Notes: generated by a model not told the origin, from the letters alone. Counted from the first letter of the stretch, positions 1-12,725 are shown. The stretch is DNA of 64,000 nucleotides from Branchiostoma floridae (GCF_000003815.2 NC_049984.1:6406715-6470714); one strand, 5' to 3'. Made by a program: numbers and translations.

Positions 1-1216
1 TTAGAAGACGACCTTCCATCAGTTTGGCGCTGCGCTCCTGCAGTGTTGACATTGACGTATGCGCTGTCTGGAGATCACGTGGATGTGCAGGTGATGAGAG
101 CAATCTTTGAGTGACCTGTGTAACTCTTGGTTTCATAATTACAATAGGATGTGCACGCGTAAGTTGTAAGCAAGGTAGACGAAATCGTTCTTTGTCTACG
201 AAATTCGTGAAGCAATCTGTAAAAACTAAGGTTTCAGCCCCCAGTAGAAAGGTACATGGCTACCACTGGGCCGACCCGGCACCTTCATAGCCAAACATGG
301 GCAGGAACAGGCTGCCGATCCGACTTGATGGATCTCCTTGGAAAACTTCCAGATTCTCTGCCTTATGAGAGTTCGATAACTCTGGACTTTATGGGTTATG
401 CACAGACAAGATGTCTTCCTTCCAGACACAACATGAGGAAGAAAAACTCATCAACATCGTTGCTGCTGTTTTTGCCAGAACCATCTTACAAGCAAGTCAC
501 CCGGTGGTAAATTTGGATGGTAAATTTTGGAAAGACTCATGTTTAATTCGTTTTCTTTAGTTTTAGGCTGCATACAGTGTGGAGTCATGTCATTTAATTA
601 CGATTTGGAAAGGACCTATATGAAGTGTTTGCAGGAATCTGTTGGATTACAGCTGTGTCCAACATGACATACATTTTCTCTTTGTTTTCAAGCTATGACA
701 TACCTGATTATAATGGAAAACAAGACCTTGTCTTAAATATGATAATTTCGTACCTCCGTGAAATATTTAGGATTTATTTCATGCCATATACGTAGCCTTA
801 TCATGCTCTATAAAAGTTTATATTCAACAAGTCCCGTGCCACCAGAGTGTCTCAAAATGATACCAGTGACTTCGCCGGGCAGACAAGCTGTATACGGACT
901 ATACCACATTGTTTTCATGGAGAGATAAGGGGCCCAAATCACAATAGGTTGGACCTCAAGAATTACATGTACCAAACAAAAAATTCGTTTAGTAAATTCA
1001 TCAAAAGGATTTCGAGTTGTAGTTGCGAACAGTACCTCCGTTGGAGGTCAACCTTCTTCCCATATGTAAGTTTATTTTTATTGAAGATGTGACAGACAAG
1101 CCAGAAATAGGCGGCTGTGGAGTGCTAAAGTCAATAAGGTAATCTTAATTTGTATATGCATTTAAAATTACGGTCTGTACACATGTAGCATAGGGCCCAC
1201 GGCCTAAGAAATGTGA

Positions 1217-1219
<3 letters not shown>

Positions 1220-1266
<47 letters not shown>
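1220..1266. repeat. (AT)n microsatellite
   Basis: About 47 bp of uninterrupted AT dinucleotides, 16 bp beyond the 5' splice site of esterase intron 2 on the minus strand. Confidence 0.98.
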
Positions 1267-1268
<2 letters not shown>

Positions 1269-1282
1269 AAGATGCGCCTTAC

Positions 1283-1426
1283 CTTATGCGGGACATAGAT
1301 GTTGAGATAGAGGCAGTCCTCGCTGTCTCCCACGGTGTCGGTGGCGGGGTTGGCGGGCTGGGGACAGGCCGGACCGGGCTTGTATGCATTGCGCACCGTG
1401 TAGGATGTCTCTGGCCTCTCGGGGGG
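1283..1426 (-). CDS. Esterase exon 2 (Cys-Pro-Gln and SEDCLYLN block)
   Basis: Exactly 48 codons, phase 0 at both ends. The acceptor is TTTGCAG (plus bases 1427-1433) and the donor is GTAAGG (1282 downward). It codes PPERPETSYTVRNAY, then KPGPACPQ, and ends DSEDCLYLNIYVPHK, the most diagnostic stretch of the family in this window. An open frame extends past both splice sites, but the extension into the (AT)n run is intron. The following intron starts directly before that (AT)n microsatellite. Confidence 0.9.
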
Positions 1427-4400
1427 CTGCAAAGGAATGATAGAGGATTTCAATATCTTTACGATTTATAAGGACCGTATGTCTATGTTTTAAGACCTCA
1501 AATATAAGCTGTATCTTTGTTACATCTTCTTTGTCGATTTTTACGCTACCTCCTCCTAGGTCCTGAATAGAAAACGGCCAGCAGCTTTTTTTTTTACCTT
1601 TTCATGAATAGATACAGGATCAAACAAACAAACCCGCAACCCGCAAAGACAGCAACAAAATGCGAAGAATCACGTTTGCTGTACTTACTAGCGAAATCAA
1701 GTTTATCTACAATGGACTACAGTGTATAGAGGAGAACCCTGGGTCTCTGAACAATCATATAAAGTACCCGTCTGTTACATGTGCACGTGATACGTTATTC
1801 ATCACAGCATATGGATATATTATGGATGCTCCTCATGAAACTATGTTCCATTTATAACCACCACGCGCGAATCAATCCCATATGTTACATGTTATTTGGT
1901 ACAGTGAGTCCATATGGTCGAAGTATGATGGACCAATTTGTTTTGTACAATATCTTGCTGTAAAGAAAGGCGGACCAGATTTTGTGGCCGTAACCTATGT
2001 CAGCAAGTTTCACCTCCTAGATAGAGCGCCCTATCACCAGTTCCAGGCAAGTATTTGTTCTATATAATAGCAATTTGACCTAGAGTAAAACCACATGATG
2101 CACAACTTCACAATTGGTATAGTTCTGGTGAGTCTTTTCGAATTTCATACACGTCTTTGCGTGGGATGTAAATATGTATTTCTTCCCGACGGCCTGTGCC
2201 AAGACGAGTTATTTATCTGCGACTCCCAGTCAGGAGGCGTTTATCCTTTTATCTTTACTGTCCCCATACTCCATCTCTCGGTGCACGGCGCGCTAGACCT
2301 AAACTTGGTGAGTGTGTCTGACGAATATCGAAAACGTCCCAATTTTTGCCTAAAAGTTTATCATAGCACTCTGAAGCCACTCAAGAACGATGACGTACTA
2401 GACATATTGATTGCATGGATACAGGCACGGAGCCAGGATAACAGGTTATATCAAATATATCATTTAACACGACTGGAAGGCACGTACAGTTCAGACACTC
2501 TGTGCTGTATGTATAACCTCGACCAAGTCACTGATTTACATTTTATTATACGATGGACAAGTTGTTGCAAATTCTTGCCCGAGGGCTAACTGTAAGTGCC
2601 AGAATGATGCCAGCAAATCCGTTCCATGTTGCATTTTTGGTCAAACATCAAATAATCTATATCTATTGCCTTTGCAAAAGGAGTATACAAAATCCGTTCC
2701 CTTGCCTTGGTTCATCGAAATATTTGATTCAGGGAGGGGAAAAAATAACGAAGTGGACTTCACAAATTACTTGTTCAGTCAGGCCATGGATATGCATTAT
2801 ATTCTACATATATTGCATATCGATCATGTTCCTTTTTGTGCTAATGTTCAAGTCTCTTATGCTACAAAATATCTGCACAGATCCTGGAACCTTCAACCTT
2901 ACAGCTGTATACATGTACGCCTGTCAGATGATATTCATGAGCACATATCGCATTAGCAGCATTTCTGGACACATCAGCGTGGTTGCTACGCAACGTGACG
3001 TCAATACTTCACTTTAACCTAGAGGACTTAGACCTGTTTTCAGACCGCTGCGTGCGGCTTTTTACAAGTGCGCTCCATTTTCTTCATTTGATTGCTGAGG
3101 CCCTCATCATTATCCTCTGGAACCCCCTCCTCCATCTCTTTTCGATGGAAATACAGATCGATCCTTGGGTGGGTTTGTTTCTAGAATAGTTTTATTCATC
3201 CGTAGAAATCTTTGCCACCTTAGTATTTTCCTTCTCATCGTCCATCACCTATAGTGGATTGTGCAGGTCAGCATATCCAAAGCTATCGTCCTGTCAAGCT
3301 AGGTCAAGGCTGATCCGGTCGATTTCTTGACCATCTGCATCTACGCACGGTCCTCTGACAGGCCAACACGGCCACATTTATGGTCACTTTATCATCGGAT
3401 CGACCACACGGAGGGTTGCTGAAGACTAAACATGGGGATATAAAAATACCCTTCTCGTGTATTCATAACTTCTACAGACGTGTCTATGTTTTTCCTCGTC
3501 GCTACCCCCATCTCGAAAACCTCACGACGTTTTCAGTGATGTTGCTTCACGACACTCTTGATAAACTTCTCTTATATTTGCTGGCATAAAATATGCACAA
3601 TCTGCCAACTTGATATCTGTAAATCATCCACTTGCACAATCGTATCAATATTCTCTAAGCTATAAAAATTTCCTATATGGGTCCTGCAGGACCTCTAACG
3701 TGTTTTAAACATGTGGACACGACGCTGCACTTCATAATAACATATCAAATGATGGGAGGGTACATGGAAGGTCTGTGAGGCTAGCTCGGCAGCCATCTTG
3801 GTGACGATATATGGTTATGGCGCTGTTTTCAATGCAGATACAGTAGAATGCACTTATTGAGGGAATATGTGTTTCCACAGTTAGGGGTCACTAACTAGGT
3901 TAATAGACGTTTTATAAAATAAAGGATGTGCAGAAGTCCGAATTGAAGGTATGTGAAATGAGTGTGCTACCTGTTGGTAAAGTTGGATGGAATTTTTCGT
4001 CTCTCATAACTGTTTGTACGGGATTGAATGTTAACTACATGTAGTAAGGTTACATATTCATACGACAGAGACAGTTTGGCAAGCGATGAGCAACGGACAT
4101 AAATGGCCATTGTGATTGCTGACAGATGATCACGTAGAGTGACTACGTCATCACAAATAACTTTAGATAACTTAATTACACAACAATTGTACGAGGTACA
4201 AAGTATGGCATCTACATAACTACAGTTCTATAGCTTAACTAACTAATACAGGAGTTGTAGTATGGGATAAGCTTCTTACAATCATTGGAAGCTTTTACAA
4301 TCAGTTGAGGAGTTTCTAATATCCAAACCTTCTTTGATATATTTTCCTATATCTGCCATGCAGGGATTGTCACATGTCATGATGTATTTGAATTTGCACT

Positions 4401-7400
4401 TCAGGTCCATTGAGATAAATCCTTGTGTATAAAATGACAACCTTCTGTATAGAGAATTGCGTATTTCAGAATATTTGGGACATACAACCATAAAGTGATA
4501 TTCGTCTTCAATTAACTCTGGACAGAATGGACAAACCCTCTGGTCGATAGGGATTTTTTTAATCTCCCGGTTTCTATATTTAATTTGTGACAGCTAATTC
4601 TGAGTTGTGTGATTGCCCTACGAACGTCAAGGCGCTTTATGGTTGAAATGTAATATTCTTGCTTGTAAAGCTTGTTCAATGTAGAAAGAGAGGAGAGTTT
4701 AGAATTGCATACCCTGCACACGCGTCATTTTTTTTTGCACAGATGACAAATGTTGCTCGCGTGACCAACTTCTGAAAGGATCTTTGCAGGACCTGACAAC
4801 AGATTAATGACCCACAGATAAGATTGAATAAAGGATCTTACATAGCTTCTCGTTAGTTTCTTTCATCGGATTATATATCATATGACTTATCTAGAATCAC
4901 CAGTTTTACTATACAATCTACTTTGCTTTTCATCCTTCTTCAGTGCGGTGTAAGCTGTTTATTTTGATATCTTAAATCTGAGCATAAATTGGCCAATACT
5001 AGTAATCGGCCCTTTCGGCTATATCTATTCTGAATGTCTATAAAGGCCAATTGAAAAATACACAATTTGAACCAGAATCGCTTCAAGTGTAGAATACTTG
5101 TAGAATTGATTGACACAGTTATCCAACCCAGATTCTTCTTATTACAGTGTATACTCAGTGTTAAGGTATTAGACTGATATTAACCTATTCTTAAAACGTA
5201 TTTTGAGACAGAAATGGATGCAAAAGCCGTGTTAGTACTGTTCATTTTATTCTATCTAAACACTTGACCACACTGGTCGTTCCAGTGTACATAAAGGTAA
5301 ATTACGGTGATTTTGTGGCCAAAACAGAGCAACATGCATCGTTCTAAACTCAGTATCAACCCCGGCTACGCCTCCCTCGCAATGTCCAGATGTTGAAGAA
5401 GGCCTAAGCGGCAATCGCACGAATGCACCAGGTGTGATGAGGAAATATGTCTCACTAGGCCACCAGATTGGCCCTCAGCCCGTGATGGATGCAGAGAGAG
5501 ACGAGACCCGGCATACACGTAGCTCAGGTTCGTACCTGCGCTGCAGAAGTGTGTTATCAGTGCGACCGAAGCCAGAGAATTGCCGATAAGAGAAATAGAT
5601 GAGTTTTCTGAAATCACCACGATCTAAGGATACTTTAGGCTAATGTCCTCTCCGCAGGGATTTCAAAAGATGCTTGGCGCCTTATCGTCGTAGATCTTCG
5701 TTACGATCCTGTCTTTAAAAGACGTTCTCAACTTAAGGTCTTACTCAGTTCCTTGGACAGACAGGTAAGGAGAAGGAGGATTTAAAAAAGGACAATACTC
5801 GAGTGGAAAACCAAAGAGAATCGTTTTAGAATTTTGCAACCACCCAGGATGATGCGCTCTCGGGAATGCTTCAAAAGATGGATTTGAGATAAGCTAAACT
5901 CCCCTTTTTGATCTTCTCTCCTTCTTCCTAAATTTACAGAGCTAAATTAGATTTCTCGGTTGATACAGGCGACTCAAGGATGAAAATATATTGATGCTGA
6001 GATGGACCTGCCAAGTGGAAGAGTTTTTCAGCATCACCCTGATCTAGCCCTGATCATGAATGGTGTTCTCTCCACAAGGGTTTTAGAAAAGCGGCTCACA
6101 ATGATCGGCTTAGGTTTTATGTCCGGAGTTATAGATATCTATCTGTGATCCTAGTGCTGAAGATTTACCCAATACTATCTAACCAACTTGCTGTGGTGGG
6201 TAGATAGTCACGGGGGGAACTAATGTGCTCGGGTAAGAATAGATAGGGAAGGAGGGGATAACAATATTTCACGTTGGTTGAACTGTAGGGGTCTCCTTTC
6301 CCTCTGGGAGATGTAATGGTTAACAGCACTTCCTTCATCCTTTCAAGCGTTATTCCTGTGCATTTTTCTCCGGTGATTGTTTAATCCATGCATCTGGGCA
6401 CCTCCTGCGTCATCGTGCCATGGAGACTCCACTTCAAATGGCGGCAACGGGGCAGTTCTGTCCGCTCGTCGCAGCTAATTGGCGCGGCAATTGTGGAACG
6501 ATCAATACGGCGTCCAGTCATGATCTGGCCCGAGAAAACCCGATGCGGCTGTCGGTATCGGCGGATCGAAACTCATTATACCGTCCATGTTGCAAAGTGA
6601 ACTCATAGCTGGGGGTAAGACGGAGACTAATGGGGGTGAGCCATGCGTAAATGAAGTAACGAGAACATCGCCAGCCATNNNNNNNNNNNNNNNNNNNNNN
6701 NNNNNNNNNNNNNNNNNNNNNNNNNNNNNNNNNNNNNNNNNNNNNNNNNNNNNNNNNNNNNNNNNNNNNNNNNNNNNNGTGTAATACTGACGGCCCTGAC
6801 GCCCGTCCACTCGATCCGTCAGAGTCTTGATCTTGTCAAATCAACCTCGTGTGATGGCAATAGCATGTTATAGACAGTCAAAAAAAAACGAAAGCCAAAC
6901 AATTCCGACTGGGAACCTTGGATCAAGTAATGGTCATGTCCAGTACGATCTTGTACTGAACCACAAGCCTCTTGAAGGGAAAAAGTCATCAACTAATCAT
7001 AGATCAAAAAGTACAGGCTGCTCGCCTGATTGCAGACCTGTCGCAATGCCAAAAAACTCCTTGTTAACAGAGATCCCTTGCAAATGACGACATATTGTCG
7101 TTTGAATACTAAAATCCACTTGGACTCTTCGCTGCCAGCTATACTGTATCACCGGTTGCTCTGATTTGAGCTGATTCCGTCGTGAGAAAGACATTTTTAT
7201 GTTTCACAGAAAACTTTGTCGCGATTTCATCACCAAAAGCACGAAGAATGCAGATTTTAGTGTCTTTTCTTTGGCTACCTTGTCCACATAACGATCTGTA
7301 GGTCAAGGGACTATGTAGGTAGATTTGTGAGTATCTTTTCAGTAGTAATTTCACGTCTTGAGCGGCGGTTTTGGTTCGGCTTGAAGGATTTCTCAAAGGT

Positions 7401-8424
7401 ATTGCCGCATTTCATTTGATAATTTCTGTGCGTCGTTCCTCATCTTCCATGTGTGTTTAGAATACACAAACTTGTGCAAAAGGTGACGATGACAACCGCC
7501 AGCAAATCTCAATTGATGTCGCCACAGTGTATAAGTCCAGCAGGGTGTCAGTATTCATCTGCCTCTAAAGGCCCCCAACTGGCTTTAGTTGTTCGATTCA
7601 AAACGTGTAATAATACACCGGCCCACGCACGGGATATCATTTCTATCATGAACCAGATGGAAATGAAAAACATCTTGCCTTTTCAAATAGGGCTTGATTA
7701 AATCCAGCTGGAATATCGAATAATTTCCGAGAATTCTTCGGGCTTGATTAAATCCAGCTGGAATATCGAATAATTTCCGAGAATTCTTCGGCTTGATTTC
7801 ATTTGCTCAGAGAACATCACAGGGAAGAAAGGCGCCATCTTCTATTGCTTTACAAGCTTGATGGAGGCGGTTTATTGGGTTTATATTGCAGCAGGGGAGA
7901 AGTGAAGGCCCTGAGAACCGGCAGGAGGTAGCGGTAATTTCTGCCATCAATCCCGCTGCCTTAATGGCAGGTAGGACGTGTGGAGGGAACACCTGTCGCG
8001 CAGCCTGTTGCAGCACCAGCGGGTCGGCCAGGTGCCGTGTACGGACAGCTGGTAAGATTCATCTCCTCCAGGGCACAGTGGATATTTATAGAAACGAGTG
8101 TTCCTGCTTTCAGAAAACCATTTCCTCAAGGACAAGTGCGTGGGGCTTTAAACGGTGATAAGTCATGAAGTGCAAGAATGACATAGCTGTGGTGTGGTGA
8201 AAATGAATAAATGTGGCACCTACTTTGAATCGACGGTCCCCCACCGGCCCTCTCGCGTACGGCACCCCTAGGAACACCTGGACCTGCTTCCCGCCGGACG
8301 TGGTCGTCACGTTCCCGCGCACCTTGCCGTACGCCGTGTCCCTGACGACGTGTGATCCCTGGGACAGCCTCGCCAGCGCCAGCACCGTAACACACCACCG
8401 CCACACGAGCGAGACGATTTCCAT
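1283..8424 (-). CDS. Carboxylesterase/cholinesterase-type secreted esterase, 5' part (exons 1-2, gene continues left of window)
   Basis: This is the N-terminal 115 residues of a type-B carboxylesterase (alpha/beta-hydrolase, COesterase family), coded on the minus strand as join(8424..8224, 1426..1283). Exon 1 gives a hydrophobic leader (residues 1 to about 23) and the first strand block ending FLGVPYARGPVGDRRFK. Exon 2 gives PPERPETSY..., then GPACPQ and SEDCLYLNIYVP. The two cysteines (in ACPQ and EDCLYLN) match the family's first conserved disulfide. The join is phase 0: exon 1 ends AAA|GTAGGT and exon 2 begins TTTGCAG|CCC. The catalytic Ser (GESAG), Glu and His would be in exons beyond base 1 and are not visible, so whether it is an active esterase, a cholinesterase or a non-catalytic neuroligin-like relative cannot be decided. 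Secretion or membrane attachment is inferred from the leader. Intron 1 is about 6.8 kb and contains an assembly gap. Confidence 0.88.
1434..4270. other. Esterase intron 1, left part: no recognised gene
   Basis: Intronic relative to the minus-strand esterase. Overlapping plus-strand open frames (for example 2095-2589, 164 codons, and 2553-3017) have no recognisable domain and contain internal GTGAGT strings. I treat them as chance. No clear inverted repeat or long tandem repeat was seen. Confidence 0.5.
4282..4721 (-). pseudogene. Non-LTR retrotransposon reverse-transcriptase C-terminus, frameshifted fragment
   Basis: Read on the minus strand, 4721 down to about 4560 codes LYKQEYYISTIKRLDVRRAI followed by TQLRISCHKLNIETGR. 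After an A7 run the reading continues in another frame as KKIPIDQRVCPFCPELIEDE, then YHFMVVCPKYSEIRNSLYRR, and ends at a stop near 4282. The 'L-R-(I/L)-S-x-H-x-L-x-I-E-x-G-R' block followed by C-x2-C...H-x4-C is the C-terminal arrangement of many invertebrate non-LTR polyproteins. One frameshift in the A run breaks it and no RT catalytic region is nearby, so it is a dead fragment. Possible further upstream coding extends toward about 4870 but is degraded. It lies inside esterase intron 1 in the same orientation as the host gene. Confidence 0.7.
4722..6678. other. Esterase intron 1, middle: no recognised gene
   Basis: No recognisable exon. The minus-strand open frame at 5366-5620 has no family signature. 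A short hairpin around 6172-6208 (ACTATCTA...TAGATAGT) is the only local structure noted. Confidence 0.45.
6679..6778. other. Assembly gap (100 N)
   Basis: A run of exactly 100 N, the conventional placeholder for a gap of unknown size. Open frames crossing it are artefacts. It lies within esterase intron 1, so the true intron length is unknown. Confidence 1.
7691..7803. repeat. Perfect 50-bp tandem duplication with partial third copy
   Basis: Bases 7691-7740 (starting GGCTTGATTAAATCC, ending GAGAATTCTTCG) are repeated identically at 7741-7790, followed by a short third start (GCTTGATTTCATT). It is within esterase intron 1. Confidence 0.95.
8224..8424 (-). CDS. Esterase exon 1 (signal peptide and first domain block)
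   Basis: 67 codons. The ATG at 8424-8422 has a good context (GCC before, G after), and an in-frame TAG stop (plus bases 8437-8439) lies 15 nt upstream, so this is the first possible start. Residues 1-23 are hydrophobic (WRWCVTVLALARL) and end in a small-residue stretch SQGS, consistent with signal-peptide cleavage. VVRDTAYGKVRG and VFLGVPYARGPVGDRRF are typical of the start of carboxylesterase domains. The exon ends in phase 0 at the donor GTAGGT (8223 downward). Confidence 0.88.
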
Positions 8425-8439
8425 GGCGGATCGCGGCTA

Positions 8440-10270
8440 AATCCTAGGCGTAGGCTGGTGCGCAGTACTTCCCATGTCTCTCGGCGAAGCGTCGTGCAGT
8501 GGTAGATCGTGCGTGCATCCTCTGCTGCCAGGGAATCTTTTACATCTGATTTACATGGACAGACAGCGGCTCCAGAGCTCTCACATTGCACATTCTAACC
8601 GCCGCCTCGCCCACAGTCGGGATACGGCACCCGGCGCGTGTGAAATGACTCGAGCCTGGCGCTCTGCGATCCCCCCGTTATAGACAAACGCACCACGTTT
8701 ATCCGCTTTGCTTTCGGCGGCGATGAATTATAGATACCAGGAGCACACGGTTGAGTCCAGAGGCAAGCTCACTCGCACTATAGACCCTGCCTGCTGCCTG
8801 CAATGAGTGCTGGCCACTTCCTCCAAAAGCAAGGCGACTTGGCCACAGGCCCGGACGATAGAGCCAGTAAATTGTGTTCCAACCAATCAGCAAGTAAACA
8901 CTGTCTTTCCTGAAGAAGAGCGGCGAGGAAGAGAGCTCCTTCCCGGATAGATCGGCAAACCTTTCATTCCTAACGTTCGCGCTCCTGGCGAATTTAAAGT
9001 ATCTTTGAAGCCGAGATTCAAACAGGTTGCACCGATGTTCGGCAACATCAGCCGACTTAACGGCTAGTGTCTGGAGGACTTGGGCTGAACCATTCCACAT
9101 CGGGGGGACGCCGATCAATACCGTATATTAGAAACTGGCCAATAATGTCGTCGTTCACTTCGGGGAAGTTTTGGTGCTGGGATCGGGAATAGGCTAACGT
9201 TTGTAAACACAGAGTAGTTTTTTTTTTCATTATATCGTAGTTTTGTTGTTATCATGGTGTTACTCTACTCATTTCACGTTTATTATTTGGCTATATACAA
9301 TATTTCAATTTCTTTTAATCCGGCTATTGTTGTGTTGTACATTCGTGCATTTCTTCCTGTCACATTGTGTTGTATTCATCTTTAATTCTCATCACATTTA
9401 TTGTTCACGTACGTTTCCATGATGGCGATTAATTCCCTTTCTGTTACTGGAAATTATTTCATTACACCTCAAACTGCAACGCTGCCTCATTGCATGATTT
9501 TCCCTCTTTCAACTTTTTGTGTCTATTATGAGTTACGGGGCAACGAAAAAAACGTTTGCTTTTTGATTCACAAGTTGTTATTTTATTTTCATAACCCTCA
9601 CGATTTTGCAGCGGCGCGAAACCGTCCTTGTCTTATGAATTACAGAGGCTGAGTTACTGAACTGCTGCTGACGTCAGAAAAAAGGGGTCGTCCCAAATTT
9701 TCAACAATAACCACAAAGCAAAATCGCATTCGTTGTAGTGATGGAAGCACGTTCGAAGCCTGTACTTAGAGGGCTTAATGTCAAGATAAAGCCGGGCTAT
9801 TAATACGTTAAAACTGATAGCTGTTAGGCTGCATGGTGTCATTTAGATCAATATCGAAAAAAGGTTCGCCAAAACAATAAAAACGTCGTGATGAATGATG
9901 ACCCGATATACATTAGGATTCTGAGTTTCCCTTTCGCTCCAGGATTCTTTGTAATCCGGAAAGGAATATAAATTTACCAGTCGATGGTATATCAGATGTT
10001 TGCGTGTTTTTCACGGTGTAGGAAACCTACCTGTAACATACACGAACGTACAGTCCGAGTAGCATAGCGTTATTTCCCTCAACCTCATAGTCTCCAGCTG
10101 ACAACATTCCGACAGAATCTCTGTGTTGTTTTTATTTACTGGTCAACAAATAGTACAGGGCGCAGGTGATGGAAACTAGCAAACAGCTAAGTATCAACAT
10201 CACCTCTAGAGGAAAATACAAAATTAGACCTGGAAAGGACAAAGAAAGGTATGATAACAAAGAATAACAG
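8440..10270. other. Region upstream of the esterase start; no recognised gene
   Basis: This would hold the esterase 5' UTR and promoter (minus strand), but no element can be assigned with confidence. A minus-strand open frame of 139 codons (9118-8699) has no recognisable domain and sits where the 5' flank should be. Confidence 0.4.
10131..10255. repeat. Dispersed repeat, copy 1 (second copy at 62755-62880)
   Basis: TTTATTTACTGGTCAACAAA, a TAGTACAGG block, AACATCACCTCTAGAGGAAA and the rest of this stretch resemble 62755-62880 (TTTATTGATCAACAAAGTAC, AACATCATCTCTCAAGAAAG) in the same order and orientation. The family is not identified. Confidence 0.4.
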
Positions 10271-10969
10271 CATTCACTGCATGAAAACCGCTCTTTAAGC
10301 TCTCTTAAAGTGTGCTTAAGGGTGCCGTATTGGCATTCTTTAAGTTACTTTACGCAATGCTTACGCATTCGTAAATATTATGTTTAAGCCATAATTACAT
10401 GCGTCCGTAAACGGCACGTAGTGGCACACATTTAAGCAACATTTAAGCACCGTAAAGCAGACTTAATTCCAAATGATTACGCTACCGTTAAGCACTGTAA
10501 AGTTCCGTAAAAATTGTGGTTTAAGTTGTCTTAAAGTTACCTTAAAGAGTAATTAATGGCACTCATTTAAGATCTGTAAATCAGTTGTAAATATCAATAT
10601 TTAAGCTTGATATAAGCTCCTTTATTTCAATGAATTTGCATACTACAATCATGTGTCAGTGAATGTATCTTTCTTGTAATGTGGTGTAATGTTATGTAAT
10701 TCAGGTATCCTTTCTTGTTTTTTTTTAATGGCCAGCCGTTGTTGTGTTCCAATCTTTGTACATGCACGCAATCAAATATGCCATGTTTAGCTCAACCCTC
10801 AATGTCTCGGCGTGATGCATTCACTCCTGGGCCAGTAGAACATCTTGCTTTCCGCATTCTTCGTCCAGTTCCATCCATTCAGATGTCTCAGGCCTCCAGG
10901 TCATCTGGAAACGATCTTGAACTATGTAGACTTTCGTTCAGGGTTGAAGGAGATACATGCCTCATAAAT

Positions 10970-11460
10970 CGACTAGCCGGCGCGGCGGCGTAACTCCCCG
11001 GGCTTGATACGGGGCATGTTGCTAGGGGCCTGGGAAGTTACACCGCTGCGGCGCTCCCTTGCCTCTCCGGGAAACCAAACTGGGTAACGAGAATACCGAT
11101 CCCCGCCTGCCCAACGCGCGCCCGCACTACCAGCTTGCCCCTCTTACGTCGGCCCCCGACTATCTCTTGCTTCTCCGAGAGGCAAAGCGATAGTTGCTAG
11201 CTGGATCGGCAGACGGGCGGGTGTTCTGGGCCCGTGGCACGGGGATTGGTAAACCTTTGCGCGCTGGCTCTTAGGAGTTCTGGCTTCACAGGGTATCCAT
11301 TGGCCGGCTAGCGCTTTCCTCCAATAAGCAGGGTGATCCAATTCTTGTCCAGGGCGGCAATAGTCGACCGACCGGCCAGGCTCACGGCTTTGTTGTTCTT
11401 GGTGACCGTACGGTTTTTGTGTCCTGGAGCCATTATATTCTGCGTCCCTTGGGCTGAGTT
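10970..11460. other. GC- and CpG-rich island
   Basis: It contrasts sharply with AT-rich neighbours (CGGCGCGGCGGCGTAAC, CGCGCGCCCGC). Short inverted words occur (CTAGCCGGC at about 10973 against GCCGGCTAG near 11300; CCGATCCCCG against CGGGGATTGG). No reading frame here is recognisable. It could be a CpG-island promoter, or the core of the flanking motif-array element. Confidence 0.5.
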
Positions 11461-12725
11461 ATACGTTGGAGCTGTAGCAGGTCACACCAAAGCAAGCTAC
11501 GATCACCAAATGATGACAGACTAGATTTGAATTAGGAGCGCGAGTGCTGATTGGTCCAAATCGCGCGTTGTTTATATTGAAACAATGATTTGCATAGTCA
11601 GCAGACATGATGGTCTATGTTATGTGTATTGCTATTGTTATTCATAGACAGGCTTGCTGACCATTTCACAATTGAACAATAGAGTCTAAGTCAACATCCC
11701 AAATGTATTCCAGTCTAAATACATGCTAAAAAGCTTGCCCATGCAGAAATCAGGTCTAGAAATTGTAAATTTTACCACCGCATAGAAAAAAAAATGAATA
11801 AGTTCAGTCAAAAACAAACATGATAAGGTCAATTAGAGCTAGCAGGAAAAGTCAAATCATGAAAGTGAGCTCAGATGAGCCTGGCGGAAATCAAAGACAT
11901 TAAAAAACGTAATATAGAATGTCCTTGCAGAAATGAATTCTTATTGTGCCGAGGAAATTCAGCCCCAGGGAGGGAGAGACTGCTGCAGCGCGTTATATCT
12001 AATAATTAAAGTTATGAAAACATGAACTTTATGTGAACGACTTTCTGTTGTGTCTACGGTACAATTTGGTACTTGATTGTGTTTTAAAGCTTAGAAATGG
12101 ATTGAAACCAAGATGGCGTGGGCTGAGTCAGTGGATATGTAAACAAAGAAAAAATCCCGCTCGGAACTTGAATTTGTTTTTATGACCTAGATACACTTGC
12201 TGGCTCTCTTTAAACCCGCTACTTCACAATTTGTGTTCTGCAATCCATATTGGTCGATCTTTTGATACTGTGCAAGTATTTACAAGGCTGGAAATGTGCA
12301 TAATTCGAGAAAATCAGTTATCACATCGGTAAACCAAATATTTGTATGATGCTTTGTTTTGTTTTGTTTTAGTTTGCGTAGACTGCACAGGCCGTCTCCT
12401 AGACGCCTTCGAATCTAAAACAATTAGGCATTGCATGCTATAGCTTTAGGATCTAAGTCCTGTTACGTTTTATGTCTTTATATCTGAAACTCTACCATAT
12501 ACATGTATATCACTAAATTGTACTACATATTTCTTGGCAGTATTATGAAAATGCAGAGTTGGTGTCCGCTTCTGCAGGACTTTTGCCTCCTCAGTGTAAT
12601 TATAAAAGGCGTGTGCGCAGAAGCTTTTGAATAAACTGTAGTATAACAAGATATCAAGGAGTAAAGTATTCAAAATCCATTAATTGAAGAAAAAAATTAG
12701 ACTGATGACAGACGCTGCTACCCCC

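Noticed and set aside
2095-3017. Two consecutive plus-strand open frames (164 and 154 codons) in esterase intron 1
   Set aside because: No recognisable domain and internal GTGAGT donor-like strings with no matching acceptors. The frames overlap each other in different phases, as chance frames do.
6502-6810. Open frames spanning the N run
   Set aside because: The N stretch translates to X and falsely joins flanks.
8699-9118. 139-codon minus-strand open frame upstream of the esterase
   Set aside because: No signal peptide or family motif. It lies in the expected 5' flank of the esterase and shows no splice link.
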